Below, in pieces: positions 12,125 through 27,100 of a stretch of 64,000 nucleotides of DNA (positions within the stretch are counted from its first letter, which is position 1; each line of letters begins with the position of its first letter). The translations under genes were made by a program, and so were the position numbers. The notes beneath the pieces were generated by a model that was not told the origin of the DNA, searched no databases, and was given only the letters and a program-made list of their open reading frames with translations. This DNA is from Rhizoclosmatium globosum (lineage: Eukaryota; Chytridiomycota; Chytridiomycetes; Chytridiales; Chytriomycetaceae): positions 186,001 to 250,000 of the forward strand of contig MCGO01000037.1 of NCBI GenBank assembly GCA_002104985.1. The letters are read 5' to 3'.

Positions 12125-15100
12125 ATGAATACGAATTCACGTGGTCGCGGAGGAATCGGAGGAGCGCGAAAAGCGCGAGCGGCAGCAGCAGGCGCTAAGA
12201 GCAACACCGCCCAAATCAAGACGCTGAGTGATCTAGTCAAATCACTTGTCAAACGACAGAATGCACCAACGACACGCGCAAGTCGACTGTGGGCCAAGCT
12301 ACGCGACCACGTGGTATTTATTTACTTTCTTCGTGTTTTATTCACTCGTATTTAAATATTTAACAACAGAAAGTCGGGTTCTTTGCATCGCTGCTCAACG
12401 AGAGCGAGACGACGCCGGCCTCGTTCATCGACAACATCGAATCGCTGTGGCTTCTCGTGCACAAACACTCGTCCGAGGCCTCGGTCCGCCGCAGCATCGG
12501 CGGCGGCGGCCTCGTCGACTCAACGACCCAGTTTGTTGCCGCCGGCGCCGCAAAACTGAAGGAAGCAAAGTTTGCCGCAGAACGAAAGACCCGCGCAAAC
12601 AAAACCGACTCGGACGACAACGTCAACGTCAACGCGAACGGGAACGTGGACTCTGATTCCCGGCCACACTCCGCTGATGCTGATGCCGATGCTGATGCTG
12701 ATAACGAAGCGCAAAACAAACAGAGTATGGACGAAGACCTGGATGACGAGAACCTAGGCGAAGACATTCCTGTGGGGAGAAAGTCAAAGGCTGCTACTGG
12801 TCGGGGAAGGAAAACTGCATCAAAGGAAGCTCCAATAGAAAACCAGGCGAGTCAGAGATCAGGATTTGGTATTGAGGGTCTATCCTTTGATACTGTTCCA
12901 AACGTGAATGTAACGTCAGAATTGAGGATTATTGCGGAAGGCTTGTTTTCTCAGCCAATCAGTGAGTTTTTGATTGATTTTTGTCTTTTGACACGGTCCT
13001 TCCAGTCGAAGCAGATTATTTCACTGTCCAAGTCAACTTTAATCGGGGTTGGAAGCTTCTCCTCATTGGACTCACACAAGCAGAATGTATTGGCCGTTAT
13101 ATGGCAATGTGCGCGCTCAAAATTGCCGTCCCGGTTATTAACGACACTCTCTTGGACTCAAGCACACGACAGGTACGCGCTTAGTTCTTAACTGAGTGTC
13201 ATTCACCTACATTCCCCACACAGAATATCCTGAATTCCCTCGTCAATCTCATGATTTCAGACTGCAGACTCGAAAACCGTTTGAAAGCTGTTTATTTACT
13301 CGGAATTCTGGCTCATCAGCTCGGTTTCATTCGCGAACATGACAATATGCTTTTGCGGGTAATGACTCTGAAGTCCACGAAAGAACCATATCTAACTTGA
13401 CTGACAGGTGTTCAAAGAGCTTATCAAGAAACTTATTGATATCCAGTTCAAAGAGCGTAAGCTCAGCGGGGTGAGACTTGATTCTATTTCTTCCACATCA
13501 AAGCTAAAGATAGATGACTATTCAAAGGACGCCTTGTTGAAATACCAGGCAGACAACCGATCCATGAAAATCTATCTGATTTATGCACTTGGAAAGTTTA
13601 CCACCAATTTGAGTCAACATTCACGATACATGGAAGATTTGACGATTTATGCTCTCTCGAACGAGTTTGAACACGGAGATACACGACTGCAGGTGACTAA
13701 ATCCAGTTTGGAGGGTTATTGGCATCTTACCCAACAAAAATTAGATGAAATCAGACGGAACTCTGAAGAAAGGTTTTCCAAAGGGCCCACTTCATGTTGT
13801 CAAGTCTGTCATGAGTACTTTGGTTCATGATGTAAGTGTTTCAGGTATCTCAGATCCGACTAATCCTTAGTTCAGATTAAACATACGGAGCAAAATGAAA
13901 AATACGTTGGTGCAATCTTTAAGTCGTTTGTCAGTCCATTGCTGAAAGTTGCTACCGAAGGCGTGCAAATGGTTGCGGTTCAGTTTGTCAGGTATGTTCA
14001 TTCATTCTACTTAAATTAGATTAAATTGACAGCGGTATATCATTATCAGTACATGGCTCCCTGTTACAAACGAAGATAACGGATTGTTGGCCCTGGACGC
14101 TTTACAAACTGGGCTTAAACTGGTGAAAGATTTGGAAGTTGAGAGTTTTGACAAGAGCGCTTATGACAGAGAAATGGCTGCGTATAAGAAAGTGAGCTGC
14201 TTATCACCTGATCTAACATCGACTTACATCATTTAACCAGAAAATGATTGCTGAAGAATCTAGAATGGCTCTCCGTGCGAAGCTTCTCAAACAGCTCCTC
14301 CTTACTCCTGGAACGTACTCAAGACTCCTCCCAGTTTCTGACCACCCCGGTTTCTTTGCTGATAACAACTCTTCTATGTTCAACACGAAGGCTATCGCTG
14401 TCGGCCTTCCTATCCATCCAAAGTCGAACGTTTTAATCTCTCGCCCAATTCCAAACATTCCTGGCGTTCCATCTGGCGTCACAACTATCCCTCCCGTCTT
14501 TATGGAGCCAACGTGGTTTGAAAAAATCCCCATCCCTTCCTGCTACTATGAAGCTTCTGAACGTATCGGAGGGATCCCAGGACTTCCAGTTGGATACACG
14601 TACGCACCGACAAAACTCGTTGACGTGTATGCAATCCGTGGTATCGAGAAGGCCAAGAAAGAGCCGGAACTCCCTGCCCAAATCAAGCCCATTCAAGAAC
14701 AGCAACAGCCGTCCAAACGTATCAGTGTTCTTGGAAGACCTAGCGCTACAGGCCGTGTGTCAAAGGCTTCTAAGCCACAAGAATCTGTCGCAGAAGATAC
14801 ATTACCTGAAGAAATGACGGCACCAGGTGCTGGCTTCGGGTTCGTAAAGCGTCGCGGAACCTTACGAAGAGTCGACGTTGAACGAGGAAACGACGCATCA
14901 GATCTCCCCATCCCAACTGGAACTACGCGGCAGATGCCACAAGAAGCAGGGGTTCGGTTTGAAGGGATGCAGCGAGGGGATCAGATGGTGCGGGAGAGTA
15001 AATCCACAGACCAGAGTCGTGCTCTTGTGGCGAAAAAGATTCCACCTGGGTTCTTGAATGTTTCGCCGTTTGCTGGGTTTGACCCAGATGCAGTTGACAG

Positions 15101-18100
15101 TTCCGCACCAGTTGCATCAGCAATATATAAAGATTATGAAGAGGATGTGGAGTGGGAGAAACCGGCGCCTACTGGATACACGTTTGATAAGAATCCAGTC
15201 TTGTGGCCTAACAAGAATTTGTAAGTGTAGTTTTTGAACGAAGGAGGATTTGATAGCAATTCTGATTTTTACGTTACCAAGGTCGTTGAAACCTGTTCAG
15301 TGTACAACTGATTTTCCGTTGTATGCTCCAGTTCTGTTTGATATTATTCAGCCGGGGCAGTCATCTTTGCAGCAGATTCTTTGTCAGGTCGTCGGCATTG
15401 ATAGGGATGTTTCTGCAGTATCCGTTCAACGAGACTCCAATGCGTAAATGATTTGATGTCACTGATTGTCCTGCTAATCAATTAATCCAGAAATTTACTC
15501 TCTGCTGGAGCAACATTTAACCTTTTCATTCGAAACCGCAACACCCCAACAAAGTGGAGCTGCATCAATCTTCAAGTAATCGATGATGACTATCGTGATG
15601 GTTGGTTATTGATTTATTGTTACAACTGGCTCACCTACGTTTAGCACAATCTTTTGGACATCGGCAACGAAGTGTTGCTTCGCTTCCAAGCGGTCAAAAC
15701 TCGTTAACGTCACTTGCGAATGCTGCCGAGAAAGGACCATTGCCTGGAAGTCCTCTTCCGTCTGGATTTACCTCAACGGGAGATCCTTACTTTCCTCCTC
15801 CCGTTAATATGCCACCCATGCCCGCTGGGTATACTCCAGATATGTTACCGTATTACGGCAAAACACCAAGTGTGAAACCGCAGCCACTTGGAATCACCAC
15901 TGACGGAATCAAATTCTACAATTCCGATGGCTCTTTATCTGAAGGGCAAAGGAATCAAGTTGGAGGATATGACAACCTCGGTCAGCCATTTTTCATTCCA
16001 AAGGGCTGTCAACTACCTGTTCCCATTGGATTTACTCCAGACGGAATTGCTTACTTTGATGTTCCATCGATTCTAAATCAAAAGGGAATTATGCTTCTCC
16101 CCGTACCCAAAAAGGATCGGATGCAATGGCCAACATTTGAAGAAGAGGATGACTCCATCATTCAACTTGAAATCGGACCTGATGGAAAACCTCAACCAAA
16201 GAAAGTGACAGGAGCCATGCTTCTTGAGGACTTGCTAACTCAACTCAAAGTCACTCAAGCTGAAATTGGAAAGACGCTCGTGGCGGAGAGGACTCTAACT
16301 ACTGGTGCGATACGGAGACTCAAAGATTTCAACACCGACTTGTCCACTATATTGTCACCTGATTCAGACGATCCAGCTGTCCTTGATCCTGAGGACATCA
16401 TCCAATATTTGAAAGACAGTGACGAATTTGCCCACTTGAAACCAGCTCCTATCCGTGTGCATATGGATCCACAGAGCGTCAGTTCCAAACAGTTCACTCC
16501 CCTGAAACCAAAAATGTTGTTCTGCGATACCGGGCGAACCGTGGAGACCGTGAAGAACGTGACTTCTTCATGTCGGTAGAACCAGCTGATGTATTCACCA
16601 TCCCGTCATTCCATTTGAAACTTCAAGGTGAGGGCATGTCTCAGATTGCCGTCACGTTCAATCCAATCCTTGTTCGCTCGGAGAGAGTTGAAGGCTCCTT
16701 GAGCTTGATTGACGTTACAGGGAAGCGTCTTGTGTCATGTGAATTGATTGGACTTCGTCAGAGTTTCATCAAAATAACACCAAGTTCAATTGATGCTGGA
16801 TGGATGTTACCTGAAAAGAAGAAGGAAGTGAGCTTGAAAATTGAAAACTTGTCTTCCGGACAAGTGTTCTAACTCTTGAGTTGACGTCAGAAGCGAATGC
16901 GAGAGCTGCTGTTGCGCAGGCTTCGGCGGTATTGGGTTCTCAAGGAACGAATACTGCTGTTGTGAATGAAAGAACTGTTGAGGAAATGAAAAAGCGGGGA
17001 TTTAGTATTCCGCAACGAGCCTTGAAGCTGGGACCTTCGGAGAGTAAAATGGTACCTGTCATCTTTGAGCCTTACCACCTTGGTCGATTCTCTGATGGAA
17101 TGAAGTCACAGCTCCAGGGGGGACTTGGTGCGAGTCAACCTTGAAGGTGTCGCAGGAATTCCTATCGCTTGTACCCGGAGAACGCTGAAGACTCACAGGC
17201 CGGAGGACTTGCGCTGACTCCAGAGAGAACTGAATTCATGAAAAAGTTTAGAAAGACAGCTTCCAAAGACAAGGTTCATACGCCCCTGACTGATATCGAT
17301 ATTTCAATCCTGCAAAATATGATGTCAGCCACAGCTGATTCTGGAATGAGACGTGAAGCCATACTGTTGATTTTGGGATTTGTGATCCCTCCAATACCGA
17401 AGATGTCCTTCGTTGCGTCACTATTATGAATCTTTCGGATAACATTGTCTCTATTGGTTTATACCCTCACATTCCAGCCTTAAAGTGTAAATATCTGGTA
17501 AAAATTCCTGCACGTAGCGCCACGACGGTGGAATTCATCTCAAACTCTCAGAATGTGCTAAAGGAAACATCAAAACCGCCATCGAAGTAATTTGTCCTGA
17601 ATTCCAAAACATACCTCTCTATGTGAAGGCTTACGTGGGACAGCCTTTGTATTTTAATACATGGGATATTGCATACTTCAAACCGTGCCCTGCCGGAGTC
17701 TCGGACCAGCTTACATTGAGTGTCATCAATGAGTCTCATTATGATATTGAATTCATCTTGGAAGGCTTGACTCAACGAAAGATAGAATGACGGATGACTT
17801 GAGTTATTTCAGTTGCATGTTTTCAGATGATGATACCAAATTCAGCCGAGTTCTTGGATTCAGCGCGTTTCCAGTTACTTTTAGTTTTACTGCTAGACAA
17901 CGAGGGCCATGGATGAAACACATCGCATTCAAACTTAACAAAGCTTTCAACAATATGGTTCTTCCTACTTGTCCATCAGGCAATCGGCTGACTTTGGTAG
18001 GAATATGCATTGAGCCGTATGCTCATCTTCCCGGCTCCACACCGGACAAGAATGGACTGGAGCAGCTCAGACTCTGGATGTCACATCCAAAGCGAGTATT

Positions 18101-21100
18101 GGATGAATATGCCCAGCAAGACGCGGAACGAGGAAAGCGTTTTGAACTTATTAGTTTCAGTGGACGTTATACGCCACGAAAGCCTGCAGATGACTTGGAT
18201 TTGACGTTTCAGAAGGAGGAAATTGTTTTCAGACAAAAGTTAAAAGGCGAGGATCCAATGGCGCAAAGACGTGCACAAGTTCAAACTGTTATTTCTCGCA
18301 ACAAAGGGCTTCAATCAGTACCAACACTTTGGATCGGCTCTACTCAGTTTAATATTGAGCCCCGTCAAAAGACCTTGCGACCAGGAGCACAAGATGTGGT
18401 TGAAGTCATGTACATCCCACCGCCAGACGCAGTCGAAAACGTTACTGCGGTTGGATTTGCTGCCATTCTATCGGACGAAGATCATCGGTATCACGCCATC
18501 CAGCTCCTAGGAAAACCCGCCCTAGATTTTCTCATCTTCCCACCTTGCGACAAAGAAGGTAACGTGCTTCTGGACTTTGGAACGGTTGAGACCAGTACCA
18601 CTGGCTTCGAAGTTAACACCAAATGGATGATTATGATGAACAACTATCCTCAGTCATATTCTTGGACGTTGGCCTTCACTCATTCGAAAACCAAGTTCAA
18701 TCCATTTACTGCGGTACGCATAAAATTTTAATGTAACCTCGCTCATTTTATTTTTTACTCAGAATTTGTTATTTGGTGAAATGGAGTCGGGGGATTCATT
18801 TCCAGTTGCTTTCAGCTTCAAATCAGACACTTCAGGTTACTTTGAAAGTACAGTAGAAGTTCACGCAAAAGCTGCACTTGATCGCACAATGAAGCCAATT
18901 CGTGTTGCCCGCGTCATTCTGCGAGCTATTTCAGTCAACACATCTGTCACCGGGTTTCCTGATGCACTGGACTTTGGAAGCACTGTCGTTTTCAAGAAAA
19001 AAAGGAAGACATTTACGCTCATGAATAATGGATCAATTGAAACCAAAGTCTCCTTACATATTCGAGGACCATTTGCCATGCATCCCAAATCGTTTGATCT
19101 GGCTCCCAAAGCAGAGCAAGAAGGTACTCAAATTTATCAAATTATTGAGGTCTTCTTATTGATTTTTTACGTATCACAGTCGCAGTAACTTTCACACCGA
19201 CGGAATCCCGAACTTCTCATCCAAACTTCAAATTTTTGCAAATCAAAGGCTCTATATGGTTTCTTTGAACGGATCTGGAGGTATAAATTATCATTGGAGA
19301 ATTTTTAATGACACGACGACGATAGGAACTGCTGACCTTGTTTGCGAAATGTATGCCCACAAAGATATTGACTTTGGTGTTCAAAAGGAAGGAACCATCG
19401 CTTGGATTTCGATTTATCTGACAAACAAGGGTACCCTTCCATTGACCATGAAAGCGATCAGGCCACTCGTCCAGAGCTTATCAAAATCGAATACTGTGAC
19501 GTTACATCAACGGTCCCGTACTCCAGCTCTCATTCAACCAAAAACGCTGTCTCCATTCGGAAAAATTATTGGGGAATCCTTCAGCGAAAGTTCCAAGTGT
19601 ATCTCGCACTTCGAGGTATTATGAAGAACAATAACTTGGTTTCAAGAGATTTCACAAAGACACAAGACAAGCGAAAAGATGCCTTTATTGACGAATCGGG
19701 GGCTGTAGTACCTGTGTTCAACTCAAAACCTCCTTTCAATGCACTCAAAGAATCACTGTTTCCCTTAGTCCCTGAATTGCGGCCATTCTACTCCTACCAC
19801 TTCAAAATCGGATACCTAAATAAGTATCAACTAAACAAGGAGACCGATGTACATTTTCATTACATGCCGATGACAACACAAGAGGACGAAGCTTCACTTC
19901 CGAGTCTCCTGCGAGAAATGTCTGTTTCTGTCACAGGAACTGTTTTTCGTCCACTCGAATTCTTCCCAAACGCTATTGACTTTGGAATAACCCCAATCGA
20001 AATTCTCGAAGAGCTGTCTTGGAAGAACTTTGGATGCTCCAGAAGCGAACCATAAAACCGAAGAGCCGCTTCACACTCTGCAAGTCATAAATATGTCTCT
20101 GGAGGCTCAAAGCTTAACGTTGGAATTTATTTCGCCAGAGTTTAAGATTTCAGGCAAAACGTAAGTGTTTTGTTTCTCTTCAACTCTTATCCTTGCTAAC
20201 GGCTACTTTAGCTGGACAGTTAATTCAGGAGAAAAGCTTCTAATTCCAGTGGAGTTCCATCCACCAAAAGAACAGACCCAATACCGAGGAGAAGCCAGGT
20301 TCAGACACAATCGAGAAAAAACAATTGTTGGTTTGACTGGAACTGGGGCTTCTGCTCATGTAGTGGCGGATGATACTATTGACTTTGGAAGCGTCAAGTT
20401 GGGATCTGTGAGCCAACATAATCTGAGAATCGCAAACAGAGGGTTATTGGATTGTCGGTTTATCTTGGACATTGTTCAAAATGGAAATGATTTCAGCTTT
20501 ACTGATGACGAACCATATGAATACGAAGGAGTGATTGTTTCAGGAACTGCTGAAATGGTTGAAATCGAGTGTTGCTGTGAAAGTATGGCTTCCAACAAAG
20601 CGCAAGTATCAATACGTTGGGAGAAAGTCCAGGAGGAAATTGGCAGCATATACAAATCCGTTACTGGTCCAAACTGGATTACCTGTCTTCCGGCTGACAT
20701 CAATTGAGCTCGACTTTAAAACGACGTATATTAACGTGAACAAGACCCTTGAGTTCACCGTTGTTAATGATGGAAATGCGTCCTGTTACTGGGCACTGGA
20801 GTCATGTCCAAGTCTCCTTCATGTAATCCTCAAACAGGTGTTATTCCTCCTGGAGGAACCGGCCTTTGTGGAAGTAGAGTTTGTTCCAGTTGATTTTGAA
20901 CAGCTTGTTGCCGAACTTGCTTTCTACACCGATGCGGGTCGTAAGACGCTGATGTGCTATGGTTTAGTCGGAATTCCATACCTTATGATCCCTCAAGAGC
21001 ATTTGAAGCTGGAGTATGGCATAACTGCAGTTGACAAGGCACAGGCCAAAACTATCACCATGTCGAATACAGGTCCGAGACCAATAACTTATGAAATTGT

Positions 21101-24100
21101 TATCGCCAATATGTTACAAGACGGTGTTGAAACGGGGTCAGAGTTTGAAATTTTCTTTGTTCAACCTGCAAATGGAACTATTTTACCAGGATCAACACAA
21201 AACGTTGTTATCCGTGCAATACCTAAAAATTATGGAACAACAATCACAGCAAAATATATCATCAGTACAATGGATGGTGAACGCTACGTCGGTAATGCCA
21301 AAGTGACAGGAGGGCGGGCGATTATTAAGATTGCCCCTCCTGTTCTTTTGACAGAAGACGGAAGTGTCGAGAATAAGACAGCCGAAATTTCAGAAGAAGA
21401 CGCAAAATCTCTTGCTCAGTCGAAAAACACCGCCCTCTTTGAAATGACGCGGCTGGCATTCCAGGCCCACATCGAAAACTTAAGGGATGTCCTCTCTGGT
21501 TTACGAACGGAAGACATAGAGATGTTGGAAGCAGCCTCAGCCTCATTAAAGTCCCAACACAAAATCGCTGCGAAACCTGTGACAGGGAGGTCATCAAAAG
21601 TAGTTTCACCCACAAAGTCGGTTGAAGCAAATTCATCTGGTGTAATTAGTCGCCGTATTTCACCCACAAGACCTGAAGGAACGCCACAGACATCCGCCAT
21701 GTCTCCAAGAAAAAGAGGGATCTTCAGATGCTTCAAAAAGCTGAGGGACAGCTGCAGGAAAGGATTGGAAGCGAGGAATCCAAACGGAAATTCTCCAGCG
21801 GAACTGTTTTTGATGGATCGGATTTACGGGCCAAAGTAAATCGAGCGCTCGAACTTGCTCACAGTCGTGGTTATAACCGAGATCTCAGTGGTCGCCGTCC
21901 AAGGACGGAACCAACTGCATCTGGAACAGTCAGTTCAGGGTTAAACACAACGCCGTCGACACCCACTTCCCTTGACAGTTCAGAGTCACGTTCCGAAAAG
22001 TTCCTAAATGACTTAGCGTCTCTTGAGTCAGAGCTAGAAGTATTGAGCGCAGTCGTAAAATCTGTAGCTGGAAGCACAACTGAATCTATGACATCCACCC
22101 CATCTTCTGGATCAAGCCTCTCGAGATACCATGCAGGAAGTCGAAAAAAGAATAGGCAGCCTAAAAGTTTGATTGGCATCACGTGGTATAATTCCTGGTT
22201 CTGAAAGCAAATCCGTTGGTTTTGAGGATCTCAATTCTACTGAAATCCCTGAAGGAAATTCCAGAGCAGCAGGAAATGCTGGCCATAAGAAGACAGGAAA
22301 GAAAAAAGTGAAACGCACAAAAGATACTCAGCCAGTCTATGATGAAGACGGAAATCTTGTTAGTCACGGTGTTGATGAGTCTGAATATGATTCAGATATG
22401 AGTGAATCGTTAGTGCCCTCCACAGATTCAAAGTCAGGCAACTCGAACGATAATAGTAAACCAGCTGACAGTGATACCAATGCAGCCGTAAAATCGTCAG
22501 GCAGGGTATCGACGTATGATGTATTGAGGCGCAAGAGTCTGGCTTCTCGTCGCAATGGTAGATTTCCAACAGTTCCAACAACACCATTCACGAGAATGAA
22601 GGTGATCCGTTTAATCCAGAGGATGCTGTGACAACGAGTTCAGGAACTTTGGGAACAGATCTCACATCTCCTCTTGAAGACTTAGTTCGATTGGCACACT
22701 TTTACACAACACTAGTAAACACTGACGGCGAGCCTGGTAAGCTATTGCAGATTTGAGACATTAGGGTCAACAGATTAACTCTCGAACCAGAATTGCAACG
22801 CGAACTTGTTGACGAAATAAATGCTCAACTTCTTGCCAGTACAAAAGGAGTTATCAAGCTGGTGAAAGAACAGTTGGCAAATTCATGGGTACCCAATCGT
22901 GAATTCCTCTCGGCAGCCTTGAGACAAGTCCAACAATCAAATCATGTTATGGAAGCTTTAAAGTCAACGAAACCGTCAAAAGGTGGGCCTGTGGTTAACG
23001 ACTTTAATTTAGGCTTGGTCAGATCTGGTGATCTCCTTGCCGACGTGAAACTGTTTAATCTGCCAAATATGGGAAATCTGTCATTAGACTTTGTTGTTAA
23101 AGTCAACGATAAATGAAATTGCGACCAACTGAATTCCAATCCTCGGATGAAAATGAGCTGTTTGTCCTGGAACCAATGGAGGGTATTCTTGAGCCAGGAA
23201 CTAACATCAACTTTATTGTGCGATTTTTGACTCGAACGCCGGGATTTTACCAACAATGGTATGATTTGGAATCTGGAGGCGAAAAATTCATGTCTTTCTC
23301 CATCACTGCTATGTCGGGCATTCCAATGATCATTGCAGAGCCTAGTGTCATTGACTTTGGACTTGTGTGCAGAAATAAGTTTGATATTCGATCTGTGGTA
23401 ATTTCAAATACTGGAACATTCAAAGATATTTGGCGACTTGAAAGCATCAAAAGCCGAGGTGGTGTCGACTTTGAAGAGGAACTCTTTTTCCCAAGTATTG
23501 TCGAGGGCACGTTAGATCCAAGAAAAAGCGCGACTGTGGATATCAAGTTTGCGCCGAAGGAGGAAGGCGCTTTTTCCAAACGATATCGAATTTTGTGGAC
23601 TGGTGAACCACGTTTAGTAGAAGTGAAAGGAACTGGAGGCGGTGCGAGACTAAAGCACACGTTTATTGATGCCCAAGATATTTCTATGAAAGGATTTGAC
23701 TGGGGAACAACTGTTGTAGGGCTGAGCTACACCAAGGAACTACAAATCCAGAACGTAGGAAACGTGGAAGGATTCTTCCAACTCTCTCATATCAATAATT
23801 TATTCCGCTTTGAACACCCTGCGGACTTCAATGGAAATTGTCGTCTCGATCCAAGTGCTACAGTCACTGTCAAAATTCATTATTCTCCAATTTTTACGGA
23901 GAAAATTGATACACCTGTCACAATTCATCTTTTGGATAATCCTGACATAACGATTCCGCTGCGGCTGAAGTCTGGTACCAAAATCTGGGCTATTAACGGG
24001 GAGGCAAATTTCAAAAATCTGTCTATCAATGATACCCAAACTGTTAGACTCACTATGCTGAACGCTGGAACGTTAGAAATTCCATTTGAGTATGCTTTGG

Positions 24101-27100
24101 AAACAGTGGATCCCGAAATGAAACAATTCTTCAAAGTAGTAATTCCACAGCTGAAAGGAAAAGAGTATAAAGGGAAAATATCAGTAGCCCCTGAGCAAGA
24201 AGTCAACGTGAGCTTGACAATCATCCCAAAGAAAGAACATAGACTTGTGAGTGGAAAAATAGTTCTAATGACGGAACTCGGTCCTGGACCAGATTCTGCC
24301 TCATTTCCCTTTGAGTTCTGGACTTACGACAAGCAACTGGCTTTGGATGATTCGAAGGACGTCTCTGTGGGTCGGGTGCTCGTTGGTGAAACAGTTGATG
24401 TTGGCCGACAGTTGACAAACTTTGGGTCTGAAACTGTCAAGTATCGTATTCGAATTGAGCCTATGGAGCGACTTTCGGATTCTCAACCTTCTTTAGCTGG
24501 GGCTGGGACTGCAGGTGGCGGAGAAGGACCAGAACTGAAGGGAGGAAAAGACAAGAAAAAGGGAGTGCCAAAAGCTAAACGCAAGGTATTCGACCCAAAA
24601 ACAATTCCCTGGAAAATCAGAGACCCAACAGAGGGCTATTTGGAGCCGAACAAGAGTATGGACGTCGCTGTTGCGTTTGAGCCAATTCCGGAAAATGGTG
24701 ACGAATGGCAAGATGCACGGCTTGTTATTGAAAAATGTGACGTAAGTGTGAGATTTTGCATTTTTTTCAGCTGACTTCGGATTCAGGATGAGGCTAAGAA
24801 TGTTTGGTCCGAATTATCCTCCATGAAACTGACTGGAGCAGCTGGAACTCCGAAGCTTGCCTTGTCGGAAGACTCTATGGAGTTTGGTGTTGTTGGAAAA
24901 GGAATTGAGAAGGTTCAATATATCACTCTCAGGAATGAAGTGAGTAATTCGATTCTTTCATTTGAAATGCTCACCTTGTCGGCAGGGAAATGCGCTCTTA
25001 AACTACGCGTTTGAAGCTGGCTGGGACTACTTTGGAAATATTTACTTTGAAAAAGAGGATCTGCTGTCTGGGAAAATTGTTGCTGGGGAATCTGTTGACA
25101 TTGGAATTGTTTTTAAACCAGACGGAGTTCTTGAATATTCCACTGTTCTCAATATAATCACGCAGCTGGATAAAAAAACTCTTCAAATCTATGGCACTGG
25201 TAAGCTGTTGGACCTTGAGAGCTCGACTAAATTAAACCATTGTAGGTGCTATATATAAGTTTCTGAAAGACTCACTTCCGACGTCATTAAACTTTGGCCT
25301 CCTCTATCTGGGAGATACCAGCGAGCAAAAAGTTACTGTCCACAACGATTGTATATACCCTATCTCTGTACAATCAAAAGTGCTTCTTGGTGACCCTGCG
25401 ACCACTACCGAACAGGCAACAACGACGGAGTTCCTTATTTCTTCTCCCGAAGTTTTAGATATCTCTGGAAACATTTTAGCCAATCCTGTTGATCTAGACT
25501 CTCGTGGAAAAGGGGAATATACCATTCGTCTACAAGCTCCATTGTCAGAGACTGGATTCAACGGTGACCTTGACTTATCCAAATTGCCCATATGGTGCAG
25601 TCGCGTGGCACAAAGGAATTTCTTGCAGTTAATCACATTAGGCGGTGATGGTGAAAGCGGTACGCATGTTATACCTGTTACATTCAAGTTTGGAATTCGA
25701 GAACTGGTCTTGGTAAACACTGTCAAGATGGCGAGTATCAAGAGGGGAGAAAGTGAATTTGAGGAAGCTGATATGGTGACGAGTTTGGATTTCGGGGAGG
25801 TTGGTTATGAGAGTGGAGGTAGCATGAGCGTTGTCTTGTACAACCGAAATCCGTTTAAAGTTAATTTGACGGCGACGCTTGACGATGGGGTATGTTTTCT
25901 TGTTTCAAAGTGTTGGTGGAGCTAACATCTTCACAGAGCAAATACTCGGTATTCCCTGCCAAAACTACAGTTAATCCCAAATCGTCGAAAGACTTTCGTA
26001 TTGATCTTAAGTCAATTGATGTCGAAGAAGGGGGTGAAATTGCGTCAAGCCTGGTTTGTAAAGATCACCTCAAAATCAGCAGCCATGTACCTCTGCTCGC
26101 AGAAATGGAAATGGATATCACTGCCACCATGATTGACGAACCTGATCTCTTGGAATTCCCTGAACCAATCGACTTTGGACCCGTGAAACGTCTATTCACT
26201 GGAACAGCAGCAATTGAATTCCGTAACCCTGTTCGCCGTTCGTTGCCATACAAACTCACAATTGAGTCGAATTTCAAAGAATTGTTCTTTTTCGACCGGG
26301 GAGAGTCAACGTTTTCCGGCATTGCAAAGCCACGGGCAAACGTCTCTGTACCCATTCACTTTCTCCCAAAACTTGGAACCAAATATACGGCTGAATGTAC
26401 ACTAATTACGGATGAAAAAAACTTTGTCTTGACACTTGTGGGGTCAGGTGTTGAACCATCACTTCAGTTCAGTCACAACAAGATTGATTTTGGGATCGTT
26501 GGTGTTGGTGCAGCAGAATTCCAAGTACTCGAGGTCACGAACAATTCACAGATTCCCGTCAAGTTTTGTTTATCGCTGACTGGAAACGATTCGACGTTTT
26601 CTGTGAATGAAGAGTCACAAGGGTATGTGTTGAACGTGTTTTGCCTAGTAATTTTAAAAGCGTTGTTATAGGGACCTCGAGTTAGAACCAGGGCAAACTC
26701 ATCATGTCAAAGTCATTTGTAGTCCAAAGCAGTCGTCTGAGCAAGCCCAAGCACAAATTGAATTTATCAACATTGACATTCCTCCACACCAAAAGAAAGT
26801 TCCACCATTTGGATTTGTCGGATTACACTCCATTGGTGGAAAATGTGAATTCACATTTGCTCAAGACCCTGACTCACAGGACGACGAAGAAGAAACGGAA
26901 TACGACGAAAGCGGAAACCCGCTTCCCAAAACTCCAACAATCAACGTCAACTTCACAAAAATCATTCAAGGACAACGTGTGCGAAAATATTTGAGGTAGA
27001 AAACTGTGGAGACACCATGATTGATCTTGTGATTACGGATGTGATGGGCCGTGAAGCCCAGGAAGATGTCGAACTGTGCTCCGAAAAAACTGGATTCACA

